Positions 54,421-64,000 of a stretch of DNA of 64,000 nucleotides are shown in pieces; the stretch's first letter is position 1; each line of letters begins with the position of its first letter. Below the pieces are notes generated by a model. The model was given only the letters and a program-made list of their open reading frames with translations, made no database searches and was not told where the DNA came from. The stretch is from positions 17,558,001 to 17,622,000 of the forward strand of contig NC_092580.1 in the NCBI RefSeq assembly GCF_037975245.1, written 5' to 3'. Made by a program: the position numbers and the translations under genes. Origin of the DNA: Apostichopus japonicus. Lineage: Eukaryota > Echinodermata > Holothuroidea > Aspidochirotida > Stichopodidae.

Positions 54421-55945
54421 TTGGTCTACATAAACCAGATATGTGGAATTTTGGGCAAATTATTTGGCAGGGAATCATGGAGACAACTGGCTTTCTGTTT
54501 TTGCCACCCTCACCTTCACCATCCCGTTACCCTCGCATGCATTATATGGTAAATTTCTTTTTATTCATGTATGAAACCCATCATTACCTCCTATAGGCTA
54601 TTGAGCAACATTTCCCCTTGCCCTTAACAAGATTTATCTCATAACTCTTTCTACTTTTCTTCACAGGTTTGATGACCAGCATGGCTGCTGAAGAACACAT
54701 TAATAGCCTTACAATCATCTGATAAAGGTTAGTATTCATCCCAGACAGAAACTATATATATGTATAGCTTTGTGAAATCAAAACTAATCATATGAGCAAA
54801 TTGCATCTATATATGAATAAAACAATGAGTTATTACAGTAAATATCTAGTATATACTTCTAGGTATATATAATTTCAAACTATGGCCAGCATTTGGTATT
54901 TTCTCAATTCAAAGTAAATAATTTAAATGTGTTGAAATTAGTGAGTTTTTAGACCTGCAGGAAACAAACATTCATTGAAAAGACAGCACTGAATGGTTGT
55001 GCATGAAAGTTGGTGATAGTTTGCCTTGTACATGTCTATACCAAGTAATCTTGGCTCACTTTTAGTGAAATGGCACAACCTTCTGATTTCTAGATAATAT
55101 CCTAACAGATCAAATGGTCAGTATTAAAATAATTTTTATACATGGAAAGATCTGGCCCCATCCCCTATGTGTCAGAACGATTTTGTTTCATAGTGTATCT
55201 CTAATGTTAGGAGTTGAGGGAATGTTGTGACTTAGTTGATAGAATGGTCAATAGCAGATATTGGGAATTGAAATGTGCACTGCAGAAAGAATCATTATTG
55301 AGGGAATAGACTATAATCCTGGAGTGGTATGCATCAAATACTTAAAGTGCACACCCTGTTGGATTGGCTCAGTAAGTTTTTCCTTGCAAGCTGCACTGGG
55401 GAAGTTGCCAACCGTTATGCTGGATATGTCAAGAGATACACCCTTTTGAAATTTATTCAAAGGTCATTGTGAAAGAACTAGTGCACAGCTCTACAATATT
55501 AAAAGTGTATCGTTTCAAATCTTTTATTTGTTGTTTCCAAGTATTTCATCTGTTCCTTTTTTATACCAAAGCTGTACATTTGTTGTAACTTTAATTGCAG
55601 AAAGGCTACTTTCTGGGTTAGGATTTTAGAATAACTCATTTCTACTGTAGGTGAATTACCCATATTTTCTGATGCGGCCATCAGTCTCAAATCATGGGAT
55701 TTGACATATACAAATTTAAATCAACATATATACTGTATACTAATTCTCTGAGTACAGCTAGTACACATGTATTGGAACCTCTAGAAGTTTGGATCTCGAC
55801 TTAGAGAAATCAAGCAAATGCCAGAAATGCTGATGAGGTCTTTCTATACTACATATTTCCACACTTTCAGTGTGATACCCAAATGGGAACGGACTGCTCA
55901 TGATAAAATGGATGGACTGATCACTGGGGCATGAAACACCAAATA
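54421..55945. other. Interval with no recognisable gene
   Basis: AT-rich, with a TTTTCTTCACAG acceptor-like site at about 54655 followed by a stop-containing sequence. No conserved coding segment was seen. Confidence 0.4.
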
Positions 55946-58079
55946 CAGTGTTGGATTTTCAGGAATTTGAGAAGGTTGTCTGAAGGACTACCAGTTTCAA
56001 AGATTTTCCAAGATTTGGTAGTCCTGCAAAAAACTTGGTAGTCCTTCCAAATTTTCCACCAAAATTGAAAATGAACACAAATAATACAAAACAAAACATT
56101 TTGGTGCTCAATCTGATTGTGTCAACCAAAGCTTTATTAGTTTAGCATATAACCATGTTATTGTGTAATTGTTTTCAAATAGTGTTTGCACAGGGTACCC
56201 GGATACCCGCCCGACGCGATACTACCCGGTTCCTTATTTATTACCCGAATACTACGCAGTGTGATTTTTTTTTTGCAAACCGATGGTTAGGCAAGATTTT
56301 CCCATTATGTTCCCATGTGGTCGAAGATAACAGCAATAACGAAAGTATTCCAGCATTGTTAAGAACGCAGGATTCTGCGTCCGGGATGCAATGTTTTGGC
56401 CAGGGACGCAAAATCTTCAATTTGCTTGCAAACCCCAAGTACACACAACTAGGTCAACGGAAAACATAACAAAACACATTTTTGAATGAACATCTTTCAT
56501 TATTTCTTTTAAAAAACCACAACTTCTTCTGACAAGAACCAAAAGTTTTCCTACTCCTACAGATCATTGAATTTGTTTGAAAATAAATATATCATAACAA
56601 TCAACCGCAAGGTACAGGGTTACCAAAACTTCATTACGGAGATTTTCATGCTAAAAATAGACAATGATGCTTTACCAAGATTCCAGTGATTTGATTGGCT
56701 AATAGTCCCTACTGATTGTGTGCAAACATTCTTGCAATTTTAAAGCCCAATGAACACGAAGTAAGTTGTTTAACAACAATTACTTAAAACGATAACAAAG
56801 TTTGTGGTAAAGGCTATCATATGTGTGCACTCAAATATCATAACGTTAGGCCTTGTCTCATATTTGTTACGTACATTTTGACAACAATCACTGGTGGTAT
56901 GAAGATGCACTTGAATTGGTTCTGAGACTATCACGTAATATTTTAATCATTGTTTTGATCAGAAAATGTTATGAGTTGAGACAATCTATGAATTTTGTGG
57001 GAAGCTTACATATACTGATCCTGAAAGGATATTTTATCTCACAGTATGATTCTTTTCTCTGCAATAAGAGTTGCTAATGTGAAATGTGCATTCATACCAC
57101 AGTAGTTTCTGTTGCAAACTTTTTCGCGGTCCAATTGACCACGGAGTTGGAGAGTAGGGAAGGACATGGGCGGATGAAGGAGGGGGCTGGAAGTAAAAAT
57201 TGTTTGAAACGGCAGGGTGGGCGAAAGGAGGAGTGGGGCGGGCCGCCCCTGTCAAACACCAAAGCTAAGACACTGAGCCATCTGCCCTATAATATTGTGT
57301 ATAACATTCACAAAGTATAGGCAGTGATACTACACTAGTGTTAGTACAGTAGGTCACACAATAAACGTAATTGGTGTTCGATCGGGACGCAAACTTTATT
57401 TTATGGGACGCAAACTTTTTCGGGGGCTTGCGTCCCGGGACGCAAACTTTTTCGCTAATAACATTACTGTATTCCATGGATATACCTTATAACTGCGTCA
57501 CAAATTAAGCGGTATAGGCTAGATTTCCCCAATTGACTTAGTGTGCTGTTAGGCAACCATGTGGTCGAAGATAACAGCAATAATGAAAGTATTCCATGGA
57601 TATCTTATAACTGCGTCACAAATTCAGCGGTATCGGCTAAATTTCCCCCATTGTCCAGCAATGCATTTTCACTCGGCCTATAGACTGTCAGTGTGTGATC
57701 GACTGTTGTTACAACACCGTTCAAAATGCATCGCACTGACATTTAGCCACGAGTCTCATTTGTTTTCTGGGTACATTATTAGAAACTAACGTTAGGCGAC
57801 TTTATTAATGTACCGATTTTTGCTAACGATGTTGTAAAGTTAATATATTGCGCATGTTTTTAAATAATTTATGTATGGTTTGGGTGTTATTCAGAAAATA
57901 TTTAATTGGATTGACTTTCGTTTCTAATGAAATATAATTAGGCTCAATAATTCATCAAAGCCTTCATTTTTTTGGTCGTCCGAAGGACAACCAAACACAC
58001 AACATTTTGAAAGATTTGGTAGTCCGACGTAATTTCTAGTCGTCTCGGACGACCTGACGACCGTGAAAATCCTACACTG
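55946..58079. mobile_element. 2.1-kb element with CAGTGTTGGATTTTCA ends
   Basis: Left CAGTGTTGGATTTTCAGG; right end inverted CAGTGTAGGATTTTCACGG. Both subterminal regions carry TGGTAGTCC and GTCCGAAGGAC-like motifs. The flanks ACCAAATA and AAATAACA do not match, so no target duplication is claimed. Inside are GGGACGCAAACTTT repeats, CAGGGTACCCGGATACCC at 56191 (another hAT-like end) and a duplicated TGGTCGAAGATAACAGCAAT segment. No transposase is recognised. Confidence 0.65.
57465..57655. repeat. Tandem duplication inside the 2.1-kb element
   Basis: GTATTCCATGGATAT, then CTTATAACTGCGTCACAAAT and CGGTAT.GGCTA.ATTTCCCC, occur at about 57470 and again at about 57590. A related TGGTCGAAGATAACAGCAAT occurs at about 56318 and 57561. 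Confidence 0.75.
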
Positions 58080-58539
58080 AAATAACATCTATTGATGCTA
58101 TATAACCAAGACATTAGATGAATTACTGAAAAAAAAGGAGCTAATGTCAATATGGTACTGATGTGGAAACCATTACATTGTTAACATTGTAGGCAGGAGT
58201 GAAAGGAGATGCTGAAATTCCATCATGCAGTCCGTATCCATGCTGGAAAGGAATATAGGGGTCAAGAGTTGTGTAGGGTGCCAGTGGTGGGTATGGGGAA
58301 AAGATTTGTTATATTTGAAGGTAATATCAGCTCAAACCCATAAATGTGTGAGAAAATAGGGCTGGAGCAAATTGAAAAGTTTAGCTCCAATGAAAAACAA
58401 TTGACCCTGTCAGATTTATTTGTAAGTACCTGTAAATGTGAAACAAGAAGTTGTGCATTCTTACCTAACATCTAAGATGTTGTACATGCAGTAACCCAGC
58501 CTTTCACTTCTAAGTGTTGAAGACTAATATCATTGGCTG

Positions 58540-59225
58540 TTTGTAACACATTGGCTGTAGTACTGTATTCGATATGGCACTGAATATCTTACTTCAGGCC
58601 TTTTACTAGCTTACATCTTTATGAAAAGTGTCTTATACTTTTAGTAGTTTGAACTGCATTGAAAGGAAAGAATAGATCATAAATATCAATACAATAGAAA
58701 TAGCATTAAAGTGAAAGACTACTGTATACCATTATTATTATTAATATACATATTAATTATGGGTTATTGGTTACTAATAATTGATTCTTTTCTGGAGGCA
58801 GAAGGAATATATGAGATGGTGATGGTGTGTGTATATATGTGACACTTGCTTGTAAACACTGAAACCAAAAACGTTCATACTTGGTATGTGGATCCGTATT
58901 TTTGAGTACAAGCACAATATTCTTTTCTGTTCAATGGTCATTTAGGATCAACAGAGGTCAAAGTCTGAAAAATTTGTTGACAGGATTATAACTCAAAAAG
59001 TGCATCTTTGTTGAACTACTTACTTGAATGTAGATCCAGCTTAGCAAGAACCATATTGAATTGGTGGATGTCAAAGGTCATTTGCGGTCAACATAAGTCT
59101 ATAAAACCTTGTCAACGTAATAACTCCAAAAGTGCACCTTAAGTTGCACTTCATACTTAGTAAGTAGAACCAGCTTAGTGTGTGCAAGAACCATATTGAA
59201 ATTGATAGAAGTCACATGAAGTAAA
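58540..59225 (+). repeat. Dispersed segment shared with 48575-49330
   Basis: Collinear over about 690 bp with moderate divergence. It includes the degenerate hairpin GATTCTTTTCTG / CAGAAGGAAT near 58780 and CAGCTTAGCAAGAACCATAT. Confidence 0.8.
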
Positions 59226-59301
59226 CAAACCAGTCGGCAAAAGAACAGTATGTTACTCTCAAGGATCAGCTGGTCACAGCGGCTCGGCTCATCTCCAGAT
59301 A

Positions 59302-59690
59302 GATCCATCAGGGGTTACAGCTTTGAACTTCTCCACGTCAGGGTAGATAATGACATGTAATTTAGTTGCGCCCACCAAAATACATCAGGGGTTGCAGCTT
59401 TGAATTTCTCCACCCAAGGGTAGATAATGACATGTAAATCAGTTGCACCCACCAAAATACATCAGGGGTTACAGCTTTGAACTTCTCCACCTCAGGGTAG
59501 ATAATGACATGTAATTCAGTTGCGCCCACCAAAATACATCAGGGGTTGCAGCTTTGGATTTCTCCACCCAAGGGTAGATAATGACATGTAAATCAGTTGC
59601 GCCCACCAAACTACAGTACATCAGGGGTTGCAGCTTTGAACTTCTCCACCTCAGGGTAGATAATGACATGTAAATCAGTTGCGCCCACCA
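59302..59690. repeat. 77-bp tandem repeat, five copies
   Basis: CATCAGGGGTTGCAGCTTTG, CTCCACC.CAGGGTAGATAA, TGACATGTAA and TGCGCCCACC recur five times from 59306. The minus-strand open frame (59469-59669) follows from the array. Confidence 0.93.
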
Positions 59691-60598
59691 ATAATAGCTC
59701 CACCAAGCGGATAAAAGCGATAAGGGAGCTTTGTATGGACTTTGATATAATGAAAATCTTACTCATGCCATGAAACTATCCATTAGCTATAGGTTGCATC
59801 CCAAAACCCGCCATTTGTACTGAACGGCAGGTTTTTTTTCAGTTGGTTAGCTGAGTGATCAGTCCCATCTTTTCTCACCTTAGTTGAGCTGCCTGTTCGT
59901 CTAATATGCAACTCTTCACACAGCTAGTAGCTAAATCACTATCAGATCAAGGCAGACATGGCAAGGTGTGAAGAAATCAACTCTTCAAAACTAACCAGTC
60001 TGTTTGCAGAAGAGATAAAGTTTCAATAAGTTGAGGTCAAGAGAGCTAAAAATTGTAACCTATGGTTAATGGACTAATTCTTGTCATGATTGTGTTCTTT
60101 CTACAAAGAGGTTAAAACTCTATAAAAGGACTATGTGTTTATTCCAGAGTCTGTTCAAAACACATTGTATTTATTACTGCCATGTTTATGGACAATTAGG
60201 ATGATTTTCGAGGTTAAAACTCGGCTCTCGCACCACAGGGTAGCAGCTCAGTAAGCGATTGAGTGTGGAACTTTTATAGTTTCGATTTTCAATGGAGGTT
60301 AGAATTACATATCGATAACTTATGACTCTTATAGACCTGTTTATTTATTTTAGATTATATTGAGTACCCTATGTATTAATTTCAGCCACATTTATGGACA
60401 ATTTCAATACAATGTTTCTCGGGGTTAAAACTCAGCTCAACCTCAGGGTAGCTACTGACGTGATTGATGACGAGGGTGAGGGGTGACCACCAGGGCAATG
60501 GGTGATGACGAGTGCAAGGGGTGCGATCAGACGATGAGTGCGAGGGGTGATGACGAGGGCGAGGGGTGTTGTTCCAAAGAACTACGTCTTAAGTATCA

Positions 60599-61867
60599 AT
60601 TGTCACATACTCTCAAGGCTAATAACTTCATTCCTCTGTTTGTAAATGTATGCGAGCACCCCTAATTTGATTTTTTTATTTGCATTGTCGTAAAACTGAA
60701 AGAGGAAACTTCAACCAATTACACTTCATAACAGTATCAGCGGGGGTTGGGGGGGGGGCATGCCTACACATTTATTGGATGATAACTGGTGTGTTCATAT
60801 TGGGTCTAGGGCATCTGTTTGTGAAACCTGAGGTGTCAATTTAAATGGTGCTTAGTTTTAAGGTCCAAAAAGCTTGCTCATTTCCAAACCCCAGCCCTGC
60901 CAGTTGGTTAACTAAGCCAGTAGAAAGTGTTGCCTCAGTCCGTCACTGGCTCAATCAGATTAACTCAAGGTGCTTGATTAATGGTCTATAAAGGTCCGCA
61001 ATCTTTTAATCTTGGAATACTGACTTGATGTTCAAAAAAAAAACGTCGCCAAGCACCAGAAAGTGGAGATAAATTTGCGCAACTTCCTGAAAAAAATCTT
61101 GTTGTTGCCGCAAGCTACCAAACTTTGTTTGCAGAACATTTTCGATCCGCGATTGCAAGCAACAATGTAGAAATGTTAACATTCATAGGGAGTATCACCA
61201 CAGAGTCCCGTAATGGTTGAGACTGAGATCAGCAAAATGTCAGTTCACTTCGTCAGAGATGGCACTCCTCAGGTTCCTCACAACTTTCTTGACAGCTCTT
61301 TACAGGTAAAATGTTGGTGGATGTGTTTTACTCTTATGGACCCGAGTGTCTTAATGCAGATCCCCTTGACAGACAGCAACCATATTTCACGGCTAATCTA
61401 GGGGTCCACTGTCGCTGGGTTGAGAAACATGGGTCTTCATGAACAAGGCATGCATTACTAATTTCATGAGGCTAATAGTCAGGATACATTGATGACACTT
61501 TTTTTTTATAAAATTTAAAACTGTGATAACTTGTGAAAGGTGATTTGATTTTATCCACATTAAGGAGAGCTCTACGAAAGTATGATATTCTCTGCCCTTA
61601 ATAGTTGACGTTATGCAATATTAAAGTAATACAGATTTGATGTTGATTCTGCCTTTGTCAATGTTTTTTGCCGTGTGTATGCATGGGTGCGTAGAATTAT
61701 ACTGTGATATAGAGCTAATTTAGTTGTCCCCAATGAGATTCAATGTATTCTCACTGGTAATACAAACAAATTTGCAAGTATCAATGCTTCCAATATTTTG
61801 TGGGAGATGATATTAAAATGGTATAGAAGGCATACCTGTAACTAGGAATAAACTGGCTGAAGAAAAT
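60599..61867 (+). repeat. 1.27-kb dispersed or duplicated segment, copy 2
   Basis: Partner of 19357-20640 in the same orientation about 41 kb away, with substitutions and indels throughout. The bounds are TTGTCACATACTCTCAAGGC and AGGAATAAACTGGCTGA. Confidence 0.85.
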
Positions 61868-62484
61868 TTAGTTTTCTCACATTTGATGGGGCACGATGTA
61901 TACTGTACGTCTTCGCTTAAATAACAATCAAAGGCAATGCATCATTTATAATTAAGGGGCTGACATGCGACTGTGAATGGCCAAGTTGTCCTTGGCTTTA
62001 GGTCCCACCCCCTTCACCCAATCTCTCTCAACTTGGAGGAAAATGAGGTTCACTCAGATAGACGACAGAGTGACATAAGATGGGTTCAACTACCATTCTT
62101 GATGTGGCCGGGGGGAGGAATCGCCTTTCCCTTTGCTTGCCATTGAAGATGCTCCCTGATTATAACGAAAATCATATTAATTTTATTGATTTGTGTTTTG
62201 GTTTTATTGACCAGAAGTTCAATAAAGGAAAGTTTCAATCTATCTTTTAAACTTAATGTAACAAATTTTCACACCGTGTACCCACTGACGCTTCACCATG
62301 TTGTCACAAGGTTCTTTAAGGAACTATGCAACTGTTAACACCTTAACTATAGGAAGCAAAATATTGGAGTATCAAATGTTATCCCATCAGTTACTCATGT
62401 AATTCTGGTTTGGAGACTTTTTACAAAGAAAACTGCACATCATGATATCATTTCTAAACAAGAAATAGGAGAGAAAAGATGGTG
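61868..62484. other. Intergenic interval downstream of the FReD gene
   Basis: No open frame with family similarity and no repeat structure was noticed. The minus-strand FReD gene ends immediately to the right. Confidence 0.5.
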
Positions 62485-62490
62485 TTTATT
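62485..62490 (-). terminator. Possible polyadenylation signal of the FReD gene
   Basis: TTTATT on the plus strand is AATAAA on the minus strand, 18 bp after the stop codon. That would give an unusually short 3' UTR, so a more distant signal is possible. Confidence 0.35.
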
Positions 62491-62508
62491 CTGGCTGTTG
62501 TTGTTGTT

Positions 62509-62759
62509 TTAAAGACGACGGATCTTCATCTCGGTTGTCTTGAGGGAGTAATTATGTCCTCGCCAGCCAGACCAATCAACACCGTTGGCAAAGTTATCGT
62601 GTTCCCCTTCAAGGTATAGCCCATTCAGATTTGAGGCGAGGCATGCTTGATACCACCAGGCACCGCTAAACTCCACTGCACAGTTAAGGTTTGCAGACTC
62701 ATCGTTGTCCGAGTCTTTGGTGGAAAAGGCTTGGCCGTTATGCCCAAATAATGAATCAC
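62509..62759 (-). CDS. Fibrinogen-related domain protein, terminal exon
   Basis: The exon starts after CATTCAG with GT completing a split Gly codon. It reads [56 protein letters not shown] and ends TTEMKIRRL then TAA at 62511-62509. DSDNDE..NLNCA is the calcium-site/Cys segment. WWY..C..SNLNG and W.GW....YSLK..EMKIR are the FReD C-terminal hallmarks. Such domains bind sugars, acetyl groups or matrix partners in secreted lectins and matrix proteins. Which one cannot be told because the N-terminal part lies outside the window. Confidence 0.94.
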
Positions 62760-63063
62760 CTGAATGTTGGAAAGGAAAAACCGGAGAGAATGGGAGAGAG
62801 AGAGATATTTGTCATTCATTAATAAGACATCACAAAGAGGAAAATGGCAGGGTAATCATGACAGTAAACAATCTAGACCCAAAACAAATATTCCTCGTTT
62901 ATTAAATATGGTTAACCTGGTCAGTCTTGACAGCTACCCCGTTAACCTGTTCATTAATTGTAAAGCGAGCTTTCCATTCCTTTTTTACATTTTGTCTTTT
63001 GGTAGATGTCCATACATTCTAAGGATGCTAACAGTACAGCTTAGCAACTTGTCTTGGTCTTAC

Positions 63064-63325
63064 CTGCGGTTCCACTGAATCCGCCAAGAAGTAGTTTATA
63101 GAGATTCATCTCTTCTCCAATACGAAAGTGGTCGTATTTGGCGAAACGAGTTTCTCCATCAAAATCGGCCAAATCAACCCGCATCTCGTATGATCCTTGT
63201 GCGGTCAAATAAAATAGTTTCTCGTTTCCAATCCAAAACTCAGAGTTGACATTCCCGAAACCTTCTCGGTATTCACTCCATCCTCGAAAAAATACAACCG
63301 AACCGTCAAGACGTCTTTGAAAAAC
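63064..63325 (-). CDS. Fibrinogen-related domain protein, middle exon
   Basis: Acceptor CTGAAAG and donor GCAG|GTAAG bound 262 nt encoding VFQRRLDGSVVFFRGWSEYR, EGFGNVNSEFWIGNEKLFYL, TAQGSYEMRVDLADFDGETR, FAKYDHFRIGEEMNLYKLLL and GGFSGTAG. 'GWTVFQRR.DGSV.F.R.W..Y..GFG' is the FReD A-region consensus. The frame joins both neighbouring exons exactly. Introns are 304 bp (downstream) and 634 bp (upstream). Confidence 0.95.
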
Positions 63326-63959
63326 CTTTCAGAAGAAATCAACAAATATTATACCCTTAGCATATAAACTAGCATATTACTATGAAGTTTCATATATACT
63401 TAGCCTACAGTATATGGCTTTCGTAATGATTGTTGAGGCCAATAATGAACTGATGAACATGGCTGGTTCCGGAAATGATATATATAATCGTGATGATTGC
63501 TTTTTTACCTTTCTTTACCTTTTTTTACCTTTTTACCTTTTATCGTCCTTTTGACCTTGTTCGTGTCGAAACCTGCTTCTTCTCGGTCTCGATTTACCGG
63601 GGGTTTTTACATCTATATTGGCGTGTCCTGCATCAGCCTTTAAGATATTATGAACCTCTGAAAATAACAGGAGTCAATCCAGCCCATGCCCTCCCTTGCC
63701 CCTCTCCTCCAAACGAAAGTTAGAATGGCAGAGGTCATAGCGAATCGCGAAATCAGTAGGATTGACGTTTCTGAACCACTAAGAAATCACTAATTGCCAG
63801 CCTAGCACTGTTTGTTTGACCAGCGGTTCCCAACATGCGGATATGGAGCCCCTGAGTGGGGGTTAATGAGCTGATTTTGGGAGGCATGTGGACTGTTGCT
63901 GATAGAACTAATTTGTAGAAAGTGAAGTAAGATTCACTAAAGCTATATGATGGTCTTAC

Positions 63960-64000
63960 CGTCCAGCCACCCCCGTCAGTGTCCATGTCACAGTATACAT
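63960..64000 (-). CDS. Fibrinogen-related domain protein, partial upstream exon
   Basis: On the minus strand the last 41 bases read VYCDMDTDGGGWT, then donor G|GTAAG. YCDM.T.GGGWT is the start of the FReD and joins VFQRR in phase 0. The exon continues past the window edge. Confidence 0.9.

Overview
This is animal nuclear DNA. It carries spliced genes with GT-AG introns, many dispersed DNA transposon remnants, a non-LTR retrotransposon fragment, a tRNA-derived SINE and very large tandem arrays. It is AT-rich, with frequent TACTGTAC-like motifs. A fibrinogen-related gene, abundant hAT-like miniature elements and 'GGTCAAAGGTCA'-type repeats suggest a marine invertebrate deuterostome such as an echinoderm. 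That placement is a low-confidence inference, since no species-diagnostic sequence is visible.

Only two genes can be supported. The plus strand from 895 to 17796 holds nearly all of the gamma-type regulatory subunit of mitochondrial NAD-dependent isocitrate dehydrogenase (IDH3G). Eight certain exons and one probable N-terminal exon join in phase to about 367 residues, ending in a stop at 17794-17796. The start-codon exon was not found and may lie left of the window. The minus strand from 64000 to 62509 holds the last three exons of a fibrinogen C-terminal domain (FReD) protein whose 5' part lies right of the window.

The IDH3G introns are loaded with repeats. They hold three copies of a TGAGACAGAT-ended dispersed repeat, an eight-copy 73-bp array starting next to the exon-2 donor, a short array of about 52 bp, a 23-copy 72/73-bp minisatellite with a two-type higher-order pattern, and a 1.6-kb terminal-inverted-repeat element carrying a decayed THAP-domain reading frame. 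A 28-bp minisatellite follows the 3' UTR.

From 20.64 to 36.68 kb lies a T+G-rich satellite built from units of about 675 bp and about 840 bp, with a 2,027-bp super-repeat. It is interrupted at 26.40-29.20 kb by a different block containing a 399-bp tandem repeat. It abuts a second satellite of about 195 bp per unit, 17 copies, at 36.68-39.99 kb. Its long 'proteins' on both strands are composition artefacts.

From 40 to 62.5 kb no gene is supportable. The interval holds nested mobile elements. Several short elements with CAGTGGCGTA-like ends have perfect or near-perfect 8-bp target-site duplications, including one that splits a retrotransposon RT fragment. The rest is a tRNA-derived SINE, duplicated segments, a perfect 43-nt palindrome and smaller arrays. 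The two genes show no functional link to each other.
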